NCBI RefSeq assembly: GCF_030450125.1
Contig: NZ_CP123923.1
Location: 3,472,001 to 3,536,000 of the forward strand
Source: Streptomyces sp. WP-1
Lineage (GTDB): Bacteria > Actinomycetota > Actinomycetes > Streptomycetales > Streptomycetaceae
Length of the DNA stretch: 64,000 nt
Reading direction: 5' to 3'
Positions 1-9,675 of the stretch are shown piece after piece; positions within the stretch are counted from its first letter, which is position 1, and each line of letters starts with the position of its first letter. The position numbers and the translations under genes are program-made. Under the pieces are notes generated by a model. The model had not been told where the DNA came from and ran no database searches. It saw only the letters and a program-made list of their open reading frames with translations.

Positions 1-2
1 AC

Positions 3-629
<627 letters not shown>

Positions 630-680
630 CCCGCGCCTGACCACAGCCGAGACCGGCACCTGCCCGGCGCCTCCCCTGCC

Positions 681-732
681 CGCCCCCGACTGTCATGACC
701 GTATGGCGATACGGACATGACAGCCGGGGGCG
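681..732. terminator. Large inverted repeat between the SDR gene and rarD
   Basis: The arms CTGTCATGACCGTAT (690-704) and ATACGGACATGACAG (709-723) pair with one mismatch around a 4-base loop. Outer arms CGCCCCCG (681-688) and CGGGGGCG (725-732) extend the hairpin to 52 nt. It lies about 60 bp after the SDR stop, so it may be a terminator. The 15-bp arms centred 85 bp before the rarD start could equally be an operator. Confidence 0.6.
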
Positions 733-791
733 CGCGGCGTTACCTTCGTGCCCGCGCGCGCGTCGGCGCACGAGGAGCGGAGGGAGGGCCC

Positions 792-1778
792 GTGCCCGGG
801 ACGTCCAAGGGTGAGCACCGCATAGGTCTGCTGAACGGTTTCGCCGCCTATGGCATGTGGGGCCTGGTCCCCCTGTTCTGGCCGCTGATGAAGCCCGCCG
901 GGGCGATGGAGATCCTCGCCCACCGGATGGTGTGGTCGCTGGTCTTCGTCGCCGCGGCCCTGCTGTTCGTACGACGCTGGGCCTGGGCCGGGGAACTCCT
1001 GCGCGACCCGCGCCGGCTGGCGCTGGTGGTCGTGGCCGCCACGGTGATCACCGTCAACTGGGGCGTGTACATCTGGGCCGTGAACGCCGGCCATGTGGTG
1101 GAGGCGTCCCTCGGGTACTTCATCAACCCGCTGGTCACCATCGCCATGGGTGTGCTGCTGCTGAAGGAGCGGCTGCGGCCCGTGCAGTGGGTGGCGGTGG
1201 CGACCGGGTTCGCCGCGGTCGTCGTCCTGACCGTCGGCTACGGCCGCCCGCCGTGGATCTCGCTCTGCCTCGCGTTCAGCTTCGCGACGTACGGGCTGGT
1301 GAAGAAGAAGGTGGGGCTCGGCGGCGTCGAGTCGCTGGCCGCCGAGACCGCGATCCAGTTCCTGCCCGCGCTCGGCTATCTGCTCTGGCTCGGCGCGCGG
1401 GGGCACTCCACCTTCACGACCGAGGGCGTGGGCCACGGGGCGCTGCTCGCCTCCACCGGCCTCGTCACCGCGCTGCCGCTGGTCTGCTTCGGGGCTGCGG
1501 CGATCCGCGTGCCGCTGTCCACCCTGGGCCTGCTCCAGTACCTGGCCCCGGTCTTCCAGTTCGTGCTGGGCATCCTCTACTTCCACGAGGACATGCCGCC
1601 GGAGCGCTGGGCCGGTTTCGCCCTGGTGTGGGTGGCCCTGCTGCTGCTCACGGGCAGCGCCCTGCACTCGGCACGCCGGTCGAGGAAGACCCTGGCCGCC
1701 TTGGAGTCGAAGGTCTCACAGGCCCGGCTCGACGCACCCCGTACCGAGGCTCCGGGCGGGTCCCCGGTCGACGCCTGA
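792..1778 (+). CDS. rarD: RarD-type EamA transporter
   Basis: A 328-residue integral membrane protein of the RarD group of the drug/metabolite transporter superfamily. These have ten predicted helices made of two EamA repeats; the exported substrate is not established. The sequence begins with a short polar N-terminus, then the family opening NGFAAYGMWGLVPLFWP, ILAHRMVWS at the second helix, and YFINPLVTIAMGV further on. The GTG at 792 is chosen over upstream starts because it follows a purine-rich ribosome site (ggagcggaggga) and matches the usual RarD N-terminus. It is convergent with the TPR gene that follows. Confidence 0.85.
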   Translation: MPGTSKGEHRIGLLNGFAAYGMWGLVPLFWPLMKPAGAMEILAHRMVWSLVFVAAALLFVRRWAWAGELLRDPRRLALVVVAATVITVNWGVYIWAVNAGHVVEASLGYFINPLVTIAMGVLLLKERLRPVQWVAVATGFAAVVVLTVGYGRPPWISLCLAFSFATYGLVKKKVGLGGVESLAAETAIQFLPALGYLLWLGARGHSTFTTEGVGHGALLASTGLVTALPLVCFGAAAIRVPLSTLGLLQYLAPVFQFVLGILYFHEDMPPERWAGFALVWVALLLLTGSALHSARRSRKTLAALESKVSQARLDAPRTEAPGGSPVDA

Positions 1779-1805
1779 TCGTTTCCGCAGCCGTACGCGG
1801 GGCGG

Positions 1806-3218
1806 TTACGCCGCTCCGTGCTCGGCCGTCCGCCCGGCCCGGGAGGCCCGGTCGGTGAGGCGGAGCATGCGGGCGCGGGCGGACTCCAGGGGGCGGGGGT
1901 CGTCGGCGGCGGGGCCCGGCTCGGCGGCGAGGTCGGCCCAGAGGTCTATCAGGTCGCGGCCCAGCCGCAGCCCCTCCTCCGGGTCCCGTACGGCACGCCA
2001 GGCGGTCGAGGCGCTCTGCACATTGCCGTAGGCCGCCTCGGCGTCCCGCGCGGTGCGGCGCAGCCGGGCGAGGTCCAGGGAGAGCCGGCAGGCGCGGGCC
2101 GGTTCGCCCGCCAGGTAGGCGATGTAGGCGGCGAGTTCGCGCAGGTGCAGCACCTCGGCGTGGCCGGCGCCGAGGACGGTGACCGCCTCCGCGACCGTGC
2201 GCTCGACGAGTTCCGCCGCGTCCTCGATCCGGCCCGCGCGCACGGCCTCGTTGATCCGCGTCATCGGCTCGGTGAGCAGTTCGGCCCCCTCCACCGTCTC
2301 GGTGACCGGGCCGTCCCCGAGCACCTCTTCGGCCACGGCGTCGAAGCCGCGGGGCGGGGTGGGGGTGGCGGTGGTCGGGGGAACGGACTCGGTGGGCCAG
2401 CCGGTGGTCTCGGAAACCTTCGGCGCGGGCGCGGGGGTGGGGGGGGGGGGGGCGCCGAGCGGCCGGGGGGCGGCCACGGCGGGCGCGGGTGCGGGCGCGG
2501 CGGGCGCGGGTGCGGGCGCGGCGGGCGCGGGTGCGGGCGCGGCGGGCGCGGGTGCGGGCGCGGCGGGCGCGGGTGCGGGCGCGGCGGGCGCGGGCGCGGG
2601 CGCGGCGGGCGCGGGCGCGGGCGCGGCGGGCGCGGGCGCGGGCGCGGCGGGCGCGGGCGCGAGTGCGGGCGCGGCGGGCGCGGGCGCGAGTGCGGGCGCG
2701 GCGGGCGCGGGTGCGGGCGCGGCGGGCGCGGCGGAGGCCACGGCGGCCTCGGGCACACCCGTCACAGGCCCGACCCCAGCCCCAGCTCCGGTCCCGCTCT
2801 CAGACCCGCCTTCACCCGACACCGACGCACCCGGCACCGACGCACCCGGTACCCCCGCCCCCATGACCGGCGCCGGACCGAACTCGCCCCTCGGGGCCCG
2901 CAGGAATTCCGGTGCCTCGGGCTGAGCCACCCGGACCGCCTTGCCCGTGACCCGGCTGGAGCCGTCCGCCGCCACCTCCAGCGGGACGACGCAACCGGTG
3001 CGGTCGTCCTGGACGGTGGCCCGGATGGGGGCGCCGAGGCTGATGGCGAGGCGCTGGAGGTGGTTCAGGACGGCCTGCTGGATCTCCTCGCCCGGTGCCG
3101 CCACGACCGCCGCTCCGCCCACGGACGCGCCGCCCGCGCCGTACACCCGGACGGGCACCGCCGCCGGGTGCGCCACGGGTCCCGGCACCCGCTTCTTCTC
3201 GAAGCTCAGTCGAGCCAT
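1806..3218 (-). CDS. TPR protein with long Ala/Pro repeat linker
   Basis: About 470 residues in three parts. An N-terminal globular part (about 1-120) starts [14 protein letters not shown] central low-complexity linker (about 165-260) is built of AAPAPAP heptads from 21-bp DNA repeats, followed by a PPPP tract. The C-terminal part (about 310-470) is helical and Ala/Leu/Arg-rich with TPR-like pairs. The start at 3218 follows gagggaagg; the codon five residues upstream lacks a better site. Function unknown; TPR parts normally mediate protein contacts. The linker DNA and a 14-C tract (coding strand) make this gene prone to slippage. It is transcribed away from the amidase remnant. Confidence 0.65.
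   Translation of the reverse strand: MARLSFEKKRVPGPVAHPAAVPVRVYGAGGASVGGAAVVAAPGEEIQQAVLNHLQRLAISLGAPIRATVQDDRTGCVVPLEVAADGSSRVTGKAVRVAQPEAPEFLRAPRGEFGPAPVMGAGVPGASVPGASVSGEGGSESGTGAGAGVGPVTGVPEAAVASAAPAAPAPAPAAPALAPAPAAPALAPAPAAPAPAPAAPAPAPAAPAPAPAAPAPAPAAPAPAPAAPAPAPAAPAPAPAAPAPAPAVAAPRPLGAPPPPTPAPAPKVSETTGWPTESVPPTTATPTPPRGFDAVAEEVLGDGPVTETVEGAELLTEPMTRINEAVRAGRIEDAAELVERTVAEAVTVLGAGHAEVLHLRELAAYIAYLAGEPARACRLSLDLARLRRTARDAEAAYGNVQSASTAWRAVRDPEEGLRLGRDLIDLWADLAAEPGPAADDPRPLESARARMLRLTDRASRAGRTAEHGAA
2479..2733. repeat. 21-bp tandem repeat in coding sequence
   Basis: Roughly a dozen units of gcgggcgcgggtgcgggcgc plus g, with t/c variation at position 12 and two longer 27-bp variants containing gagtgcg. 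On the minus strand they encode the Ala/Pro heptads of the TPR protein. All units are multiples of 3 bp, so copy-number change keeps the frame. Confidence 0.85.
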
Positions 3219-3414
3219 CGGTCCTTCCCTCACTCCCCCGCGCCGCGCACCGGCCGCACGCGTCCTGCGAACCAGTGTGTCCGTTCCATGCCCGCCTCCG
3301 CGTCACGCCGACGTCACAGCCTCGTCCCAACGGCCCGCCGGTCCCGGCCGGGAACCGCGACGGGGGTCGCGGATGTGCTGTTCAACGACGCCACCCGGAG
3401 GGAGAGACGGCACC

Positions 3415-4407
3415 ATGACCAGCGCTCGGGAGATCGCCGCGGCCGTGCGCGCCGGCCGGACGACGGCCGTCGAGGCGGTCACCGCCGCGCCGGCGCGGAT
3501 CGAGCGCGTCGACCCGGTGCTGTGCGCCTTCACGGAGGTGTGGGAGGAGGAGGCGGCGCTGCGGGGCCGCGCGGGCGGTGGACGAGCGGATCGCGGCGGG
3601 GGAACGGCCGCCACTGGCCGGGGTGCCGATCGGGGCGAAGGGACGGCACGGGCTGCGCGGGGGCGGGGCCGCTGATCGCCGCCGGGCGCGTCCCGGCGGG
3701 GGCCACCGCCGTGCCGGGACCGGGAACCCCCTGGCAAACATGGGGACTTGGGCGGTACGGCCGTACGGTCAACCCCTGGCGGTACGACCGTACGCCCGCA
3801 GGTTCCGCCGCCGTGACCGCCGGGCTGGTGCCGCCGGCCACCGGCGCCGACGGGGCGGGGTCGGTGCGGATCCCGGCCGCGTGGTGCGGGGTGGCCGGGC
3901 TGAAGGCGACCGACGGGCGGCTCCCCTCCGCCGACCGCACGGGCCTCGCGGCGCCCGGCGTGCTGACCCGGTGCGTCGCGGACGCGGAGGCGTACTGGCG
4001 GGCTAGGACCGGCCGGGCCGGAACACCCGGCGGCCGCGAGCGCGACACGCCCACCGCCCTGTGGTCACCCGACCTCGGCTTCGCCGACCCCGGCCCCGAA
4101 CCGGTCGCGCTCGCCCACGCCGCCGCCCGCTGGCTCGCGGACGCGAAGGCCGTCCACCTCCTGTCCGGTCCCTCTCTCGTCCTCGAAGACCCGGCCCCCG
4201 CTCGGCTCGCCCTGCGCCGCCCATGGCCACGACGGCCCGGGCGACCGCTACTCCACCGCTCTCACCTGGGCGTTCAACCTCAGCGGGCGTCCGGCGCCGA
4301 GCCTGCCCGCGGGGCTCGGCCGCGAAGGCTGCCCGTGGGGTTGCAGCTCGTGGCGGGGCCGGGGCGGGAGGGGCTGCTGCCGGCGGTGGCCGGTTCGGCT
4401 ACGTGTT
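3415..4407 (+). pseudogene. Decayed amidase (amidase signature family)
   Basis: Recognisable amidase segments occur in order but in different frames. Frame 1 from ATG 3415 reads [21 protein letters not shown] second frame from about 3578 reads [22 protein letters not shown] third frame (about 3670-4200) carries [40 protein letters not shown] and [13 protein letters not shown]. Frame 1 resumes at 4222 with [19 protein letters not shown], and [17 protein letters not shown] is in the third frame again. About 330 codons remain of a usual 450-480, and the GGSSGG catalytic-serine loop is shortened to PAGSAAV. With at least four frame changes and internal loss, it cannot make an active enzyme. Its end touches the convergent ABC permease gene. 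Confidence 0.85.
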
Positions 4408-5274
4408 GATGTCCTTGGTGGTGAACCGCGCCCATGCCGCCGAGCCGAACACCGCCGCGTACAGGGCCTGGAGGCCGAGGCCGCGCACGAGGTCGTGCCA
4501 GTAGACGGGGTCGCGCATCAGGTCGGCGAAGGACAGCCAGTAGTGGGAGAAGAGGTACGGCCGTACGGCGTGCAACTGGGGGAACTGGTCGAGGATCTGG
4601 GCGGTGACGACCAGGCCGACGGTGGCCGCCATCGCCGCGATGCCGCTGCTGGTCAGGGTGGAGACGAAGAGGCCGAGGGAGGCGACCCCGATCAGGGACG
4701 CGGCCACCGCCAGCGCGATCAGCAGGGCCCGCCCCAGACCGTCGGTGAAGCTGATGGTCGTACCGGAGATGGTCATCAGGTCGCCGACCGGGAAGAGCAG
4801 TACGCCGGTCAGCAGCGCGGAGGCGGCGACCACCAGCGTGGCCAGCAGGCAGAACGCCACCACCGTCGCGTACTTGACGAGCAGCAGGCGGGTGCGTCCG
4901 GCCGGGGCGACCAGGAGGTAGCGCAGGGTGCCCGCGTCGGCCTCGCCCGCGATCGCGTCGCCCGCGACGACGCCGACCGCCATCGGCAGGAAGAACGGGA
5001 GCGTCGCGGCCAGCGCCGTGCACACCAGGAAGAGGCCGTTGTCGGTGACCTGGCCGAGGAAGGCGGGCCCGGCCGCGCCGGCCGGACCGCCGCCCGCCCG
5101 GACCTTCACCACGACCCCGATCAGCACCGGCACCGCCGCCAGCACCCCGAGCAGCACCAGCGCCCGCCAGCGGCGGAGCGTGGTGGTCAGTTCGCTGCGC
5201 AGCAGGCCCAGCGTCCACAGCGGCCTGGGCCCGCGCTCGGCGGCGGTCGTGGCCGCTGTGTCAGCGCGCGACAT
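4399..5274 (-). CDS. ABC-2 type transporter permease
   Basis: A 291-residue membrane protein with about six hydrophobic segments, starting after a short cytoplasmic N-terminus that ends [19 protein letters not shown]. The pattern ([39 protein letters not shown]) is that of ABC-2 permeases such as NosY/YadH relatives. Its start overlaps the end of the ATPase gene by 14 bp, so the two are translationally coupled and form one exporter. Together with the upstream LolA-like gene it forms a three-gene minus-strand operon. Substrate unknown; lipid, drug or protein export are all possible. Confidence 0.85.
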   Translation of the reverse strand: MSRADTAATTAAERGPRPLWTLGLLRSELTTTLRRWRALVLLGVLAAVPVLIGVVVKVRAGGGPAGAAGPAFLGQVTDNGLFLVCTALAATLPFFLPMAVGVVAGDAIAGEADAGTLRYLLVAPAGRTRLLLVKYATVVAFCLLATLVVAASALLTGVLLFPVGDLMTISGTTISFTDGLGRALLIALAVAASLIGVASLGLFVSTLTSSGIAAMAATVGLVVTAQILDQFPQLHAVRPYLFSHYWLSFADLMRDPVYWHDLVRGLGLQALYAAVFGSAAWARFTTKDINT

Positions 5275-6217
5275 CGAAACCCTCCCCGGTCAGTGCCACG
5301 AACGCGTCCTCCAGGGAGGCCCGGCGGAGCGTGAACCCCCGTACCCGCACGCCCGCCGCGACCAGGGCCGCGTTCATCTCCGCGAGGTCGCGGGCGGGCG
5401 GCTCGCCGGTGACCTGGTCGCCGTCGGCGGTGACATCGGCGGCACCCTGCTCCTTGAGCACCCGGGCCGCCTCCACCGGGTCCGGGGTGGTCACCACAAG
5501 GCGGTCGCGCGCCCCCGCCGCGAGGTCGGCCGTGGCGCGTTGGGCGAGGAGCCGGCCACGGGCCATCACGGCGACATGGGTGCACACCTGCTCGATCTCG
5601 TCGAGGAGGTGGGAGGAGAGGAAGACGGTGGTGCCGTCGGCGGCGAGTTCCCTGATCAGGGCGCGGATCTCGCGCATGCCCTGCGGGTCGAGGCCGTTGG
5701 TCGGCTCGTCCAGGACCAGCAGCCGGCGCGGGCGCAGCAGCGCGGCGGCCAGGCCCAGGCGCTGCTTCATGCCGAGCGAGTACGCCTTCGCCCGCTTGCC
5801 CGCGGCCGCCGCGAGTCCCACCCGTTCCAGGGCGGCGGCGGCCCGGGCGTCCCGGGTGCGCGGGTCGGCGGTCGGGTCGGCCGCGTCGAGGCGCAGCAGG
5901 TTGTCCCGGCCGGAGAGATGGCCGTACAGGGCGGGGCCCTCGATGAGCGCGCCGACCCGCGGCAGGACCGTCCGGGCGGCCCGCGGCATGGGCAGGCCCA
6001 GGACGCGGGCCGTGCCGGAGGTCGGCTCGATCAGGCCCATCAGCATGCGGATGGTGGTGGTCTTGCCGGAGCCGTTCGGGCCGAGGAAGCCGAAGACGCT
6101 GCCCGCCGGGACGGTCAGATCGAGACCGTCCACGGCGAGTTGCCCGCCCCGGTAGCGCTTGGTGAGGCCGCGGGTGGCGATCACGCCGTCCGCCGCCCCG
6201 GCCGGTACCGGGTCCAT
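5261..6217 (-). CDS. ABC transporter ATP-binding protein
   Basis: A 318-residue cytoplasmic ATPase that powers the adjacent permease. Seen in order: Walker A GPNGSGKTT at about 46-54, signature YSLGMKQRLGLAAALL, Walker B LLVLDEPTNGLDP, and the switch histidine in SSHLLDEIEQV. The last 90 or so residues form the C-terminal domain often found in DrrA/CcmA-like exporters. The start at 6217 is the only well-placed ATG before the ABC core. It follows the LolA-like gene by 113 bp and overlaps the permease by 14 bp. Confidence 0.9.
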   Translation of the reverse strand: MDPVPAGAADGVIATRGLTKRYRGGQLAVDGLDLTVPAGSVFGFLGPNGSGKTTTIRMLMGLIEPTSGTARVLGLPMPRAARTVLPRVGALIEGPALYGHLSGRDNLLRLDAADPTADPRTRDARAAAALERVGLAAAAGKRAKAYSLGMKQRLGLAAALLRPRRLLVLDEPTNGLDPQGMREIRALIRELAADGTTVFLSSHLLDEIEQVCTHVAVMARGRLLAQRATADLAAGARDRLVVTTPDPVEAARVLKEQGAADVTADGDQVTGEPPARDLAEMNAALVAAGVRVRGFTLRRASLEDAFVALTGEGFDVAR

Positions 6218-6312
6218 CGGCTTCCCCCCTCGAATCCCTTCGGCACCCGACGGCTTCCGCCGGTACCCGACGACTCCCCCCGTCGGCTCCTCCCGGTGCG
6301 GCGCGGTGCGGC

Positions 6313-6348
6313 CTACTTGCCCGCGTCCGCCTACTTGCCCGCGTCCGC
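6313..6348. repeat. 18-bp perfect tandem duplication at a stop codon
   Basis: The 18-mer ctacttgcccgcgtccgc occurs twice head to tail, at 6313-6330 and 6331-6348. The second copy is the last codons and stop (TAG, minus strand) of the LolA-like gene; the first copy is a duplicate of that end just after the stop. Confidence 0.9.
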
Positions 6349-7557
6349 CGCCTTCACCAGCGCGTCCTTGGTGACCGCCCCGGCGTAGACCTTGCCGTCG
6401 TCGGTCATCAGGACGTTGACGAGGCGGGTGGTGAACACCGTGCCCTTGCCGAACGTGCCGGACACCTTGTCGCCCAGCGAGCCGAGGAAGCCGCCGAGGT
6501 CGCCGCCCTTGGCACCGGTGGGCAGGCCGCCCTTGGCGCCGGTGTCGACGGTGGCGATGGAGGTCCAGCCCTTGCCGATCACCCGGGGAGCGCCCTTGGC
6601 GCCGTCCATGCCCTCCAGGCCCTTGCCGTGGCCCGGCTTCCCGGCGTCCTTGCCCACGCCGTCCTTGAGCGCGCCGTCCTGCTGCTCGGTGACCTTCGCG
6701 CCCTTCGGCGGGGTGAAGGCGAACGTGGCGGCGGCGGGCCGGGCGAAGGAGACCTGGGTGAAGCCCGCGTCGAGCACGGCGGCGCCGCCGCTCCTCGGGG
6801 TGAGGGTGAACTTCAGCGGCATGCCGGTCTTCGCGTCCACGGCGATGTTGATCGCGCCGACCGTGGTGCCGGACTGGCGGGGCTTGATCTGCAGCTTGTA
6901 GGCGTCGCGCCCGGCGACCTGGGCGGTGCCGTCGACGGTCACCAAGGTGGTGTCGTCCACCGCTTTCAGCGCCTCGTCGGCGAAGTCCTTGGGCGTGGCC
7001 GGGGGCTCGGCCCGGTCCTTGCCGGCGGCGGGCGCGGTGCCGTGGGAGACCTGGCCGCTCTTGCTGTCGTAGCCCCAGACGTCCTTGCCGTCGTGGATGA
7101 CGCTGTACTCGGCGCCCTGCTCCAGGAGCGAGAGCTTCTGCCGGTCCGGGCCGTCGGCCGCGACGCGCAGGGTGTGGGTGCCGGAGAGGAGTTCGGTCAG
7201 CCGGGTGCCCGGGTCGGCGGCGGAGCCGGAACCCGCGCCGGAGCCCTGGGCCATGCCGGAGGCGAGGCCGTCCTCCAGGCCGCCGAGGTCCGGCAGACCC
7301 AGGTCGGTGCTGATCTTCACGGTGCCGGACAGTTGCTGCACGTCCGACTTGGCGATCTTGTTGATGAGCTGCTGCGTGGTGATCTTGGGCAGGTCCGGGT
7401 CGCCGGAGTCGGCGAGCGCCGGAACCAGCCCGATGGTGGCCGCGGCCACCCCGACCACCGCGACCGGGACGGCGTACCGCGCGGCCTTGCGGCGGCCCGA
7501 ACGCGTCTCCTCGTCCCGCTCGGCGCGCGCTGCGTCGTCGGATTCGTACGGTGCCAT
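6331..7557 (-). CDS. LolA-like / DUF2092-type exported protein
   Basis: A 408-residue protein with one N-terminal membrane anchor or signal segment (AARYAVPVAVVGVAAATIGLV) after a charged start. The exported part resembles actinobacterial LolA-like proteins, an incomplete beta-barrel fold that can hold acyl chains: TQQLINKIAKSDVQQLSGTV, the VWGYDSKSG strand, and INIAVDAKTGMPLKFTL. The start at 7557 follows a strong ggaggtaa; the ORF could begin 13 codons earlier but without support. Upstream position to an ABC ATPase and permease suggests a joint role in moving an envelope lipid or lipoprotein. This is inference. Confidence 0.75.
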   Translation of the reverse strand: MAPYESDDAARAERDEETRSGRRKAARYAVPVAVVGVAAATIGLVPALADSGDPDLPKITTQQLINKIAKSDVQQLSGTVKISTDLGLPDLGGLEDGLASGMAQGSGAGSGSAADPGTRLTELLSGTHTLRVAADGPDRQKLSLLEQGAEYSVIHDGKDVWGYDSKSGQVSHGTAPAAGKDRAEPPATPKDFADEALKAVDDTTLVTVDGTAQVAGRDAYKLQIKPRQSGTTVGAINIAVDAKTGMPLKFTLTPRSGGAAVLDAGFTQVSFARPAAATFAFTPPKGAKVTEQQDGALKDGVGKDAGKPGHGKGLEGMDGAKGAPRVIGKGWTSIATVDTGAKGGLPTGAKGGDLGGFLGSLGDKVSGTFGKGTVFTTRLVNVLMTDDGKVYAGAVTKDALVKAADAGK

Positions 7558-7913
7558 GTGTGCCTTACCTCCGTCGTCGGCGGCGGCTGCCCTCACGCTG
7601 GTCCACCCGAGCCGCCATTCTCACCCGAATCGGTGAGGAGTGGTGATGTCCGTGGTGTCCATACGACCAAATCCGCGGCGCGGAATCGTCAGCCCTCGGA
7701 GCCAACTCGGCGTACGACTGCGGTATGACACGTAGGGGGCACCCCTAGGGGCTCGAACGCATCCCGGACACATCCCGGACACATCCCGGACATATCCCTA
7801 GGGGCAGGATGCGGCGGGAAACCGGGCAGGGCCACCTGGTGGACGCCGAACGGGTGGGCCCATTGAACGGGTGGGCCCATCGGGGGATCTCCGGGTGGAC
7901 GCGGACGGGGCGG
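7558..7913. other. Intergenic region with short direct repeats
   Basis: The 356 bp between the polyprenyl synthase stop and the LolA-like start hold three head-to-tail copies of catcccggaca (7760-7792), flanked by ccctagggg on both sides, and two copies of gaacgggtgggcccat (7848-7863, 7865-7880). No gene is supported. The LolA-operon promoter should lie in the high-coordinate part of its leader. Confidence 0.7.
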
Positions 7914-8924
7914 TCACCCGGCCCGGTGCACCACCGCGTCGCACAGCTCCGTCAGCGCCACCTTGGCGTCGCACTCCCGCAGCGGGGCGAGCGCGGCGCG
8001 CGCCTCCTCCGCGTAGCGCACGGTGTCCCGGCGGGCCTGCTCCAGGGCCGGGTGGGCGCGCAGCGCGGCCAGCGCCTCGGCGTGCCGGGCGTCGTCGCTG
8101 AGGTCGGAGTCCAGCAGCTCGCACAGGGCGAGGTCCTCGGGCAGGCCGAGCCGGGCGGCCCGTTCGCGCAGCCGCAGCACGGGCAGGGTCGGGATGCCCT
8201 CGCGCAGATCGGTGCCGGGGGTCTTGCCGGACTCGTGGGAGTCGGAGGCGATGTCCAGGTAGTCGTCGGCGAGCTGGAAGGCCACGCCGAGCCGCTCGCC
8301 GTACTGGGTGAGCACGTCCACGACCGTCTCGTCGGCGCCGGACATCATCGCGCCGAACCGGCAGGACACCGCGACCAGCGAGCCGGTCTTGCCGCCGAGG
8401 ACGTCGAGGTAGTGCTCGACCGGGTCGCGGCCGTCGGTGGGTCCGGCGGTCTCCAGGATCTGGCCGGTGACCAGGCGTTCGAACGCGAGGGCCTGGACCC
8501 GGACCGCCTCGGGGCCGAGGTCGGCGAGGATCTGGGAGGCGCGGGCGAACAGGAAGTCTCCGGTGAGGACCGCGACGGAGTTGCCCCAGCGGGTGTTGGC
8601 GCTGTCCACGCCCCGGCGTACGGCGGCCTCGTCCATGACGTCGTCGTGGTAGAGCGTGGCCAGATGGGTCAGCTCCACGACCACGGCCGACGGCACCACA
8701 CCGGGCGCGTAGGGGTCGCCGAACTGCGCCGCGAGCATCACGAGCAGCGGCCTGAAGCGCTTCCCGCCGGCCCGTACGAGGTGCTGCGCGGCCCCCGTGA
8801 TGAACGGGACCTCGCTCTTGGTGGCCTCTAGCAGGCCCTCCTCGACAGCCGCCAATCCGGCCTGGACATCGGCTTCGAGAGCCTGGTCCCGCACGCTCAG
8901 CCCGAACGGCCCGACGACGGTCAC
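7914..8924 (-). CDS. Long-chain polyprenyl diphosphate synthase
   Basis: A 336-residue trans-isoprenyl diphosphate synthase that extends allylic diphosphates with IPP. The first Asp-rich motif is DDVMD at residues 94-98 and the second is DDYLD near residue 222; GGKRFRP and the GKT motif after DSHESGKTPGTDLREG are also present. The residues just before the first Asp motif are small to medium (LATLYHDD), which fits a long-chain (heptaprenyl to nonaprenyl) product, as needed for the menaquinone tail. GTG 8924 follows ggagacccctc. Its location near nuo, menG and mqn genes supports a role in respiratory quinone synthesis. Chain length is inferred only. Confidence 0.9.
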   Translation of the reverse strand: MTVVGPFGLSVRDQALEADVQAGLAAVEEGLLEATKSEVPFITGAAQHLVRAGGKRFRPLLVMLAAQFGDPYAPGVVPSAVVVELTHLATLYHDDVMDEAAVRRGVDSANTRWGNSVAVLTGDFLFARASQILADLGPEAVRVQALAFERLVTGQILETAGPTDGRDPVEHYLDVLGGKTGSLVAVSCRFGAMMSGADETVVDVLTQYGERLGVAFQLADDYLDIASDSHESGKTPGTDLREGIPTLPVLRLRERAARLGLPEDLALCELLDSDLSDDARHAEALAALRAHPALEQARRDTVRYAEEARAALAPLRECDAKVALTELCDAVVHRAG

Positions 8925-9530
8925 GAGGGGTCTCCTGTCTGCTGGTGTCTGCTGCCGATTACGCGGTTTGTCGATAGGTCGCTGCCATCACTCAAGTCAG
9001 CGTATCCGGTCCGGTTTCGATCACCGATAGCGCCCACCCCGCACCCACCCGTCCAGCCTGGGCGGTATCGATCCATGACCGGCATACCCCCGCTCGGATG
9101 ATGACAACGGACATTTATCGACTTAACAGGTAATCGGGAACTTCATCATGACCCCGGAGAGGGGCGGAGTACCGCCTCGACCCCACCGGGGGAAGAATCC
9201 CCCATGCCCGATTTTCCACAGTTTGCCATTTCGTGAATTGGGTCACCTGGCCGTCTTCCCGCCGGTAACCCGCCAACACCCCCTCCGGCCGTGCGCCGTA
9301 AGCGAGTTGAGCGTTGGCATTCGCAAAGGATCAAGTACCCCATAGGCTGATGATCAAGGTCAAATGCCGCGATATAACAATTCAGCGCTTGTTCCCGGCA
9401 TGTGCTCTCGCATACGTTCCCGACCCATCGGGCGGACGCCTAATCCTGCCGCCGCCCGTACACCCATCGAACTCATTCGTACGGCAGGAGCGGGGGACCC
9501 AGGTAAGTCGCCGGACCGGACGACTCACGT
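8925..9530. other. Intergenic region between divergent genes
   Basis: About 600 bp separates the polyprenyl synthase start from the riboswitch of the transglycosylase gene. It is less GC-rich than the genes around it and has no ORF with coding character. It should hold the divergent promoters. I see no convincing gene or repeat in it. Confidence 0.6.
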
Positions 9531-9534
9531 GGCG

Positions 9535-9662
9535 CGGCGCGTGACACAGCGCGCCGCACCGCGTGTTCGCACGGGACGGCTTGGGGTAAAGCCACGCCTC
9601 TCACGGGGCGCGACCGGGCACCTCCCCGCCCGAACCCGACAGCTCACCTCGCAGGCGTAGGA
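9535..9662 (+). promoter_or_regulatory. c-di-AMP (ydaO/yuaA) riboswitch candidate
   Basis: The leader of the transglycosylase gene ends with the conserved ydaO-class 3' core cccgaacccgacagctcacc followed by tcgcaggcg (about 9629-9657). Upstream of it are gcacgggacggcttggggtaa and a variable stem. In Streptomyces this class controls rpf and other wall-hydrolase genes and switches expression off when c-di-AMP is high. The ribosome site (ggagagg) follows directly. Boundaries are approximate. Confidence 0.8.
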
Positions 9663-9675
9663 GAGGAACGTCCCC

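Noticed and set aside
1818..4409. An 863-codon plus-strand ORF
   Set aside because: It runs antisense to the TPR gene through its repeats (Gly/Arg/Cys strings) and then covers one frame of the amidase remnant; it is not a single gene.
9314..9660. Plus-strand ORFs before the transglycosylase
   Set aside because: They overlap the riboswitch and show no coding bias.
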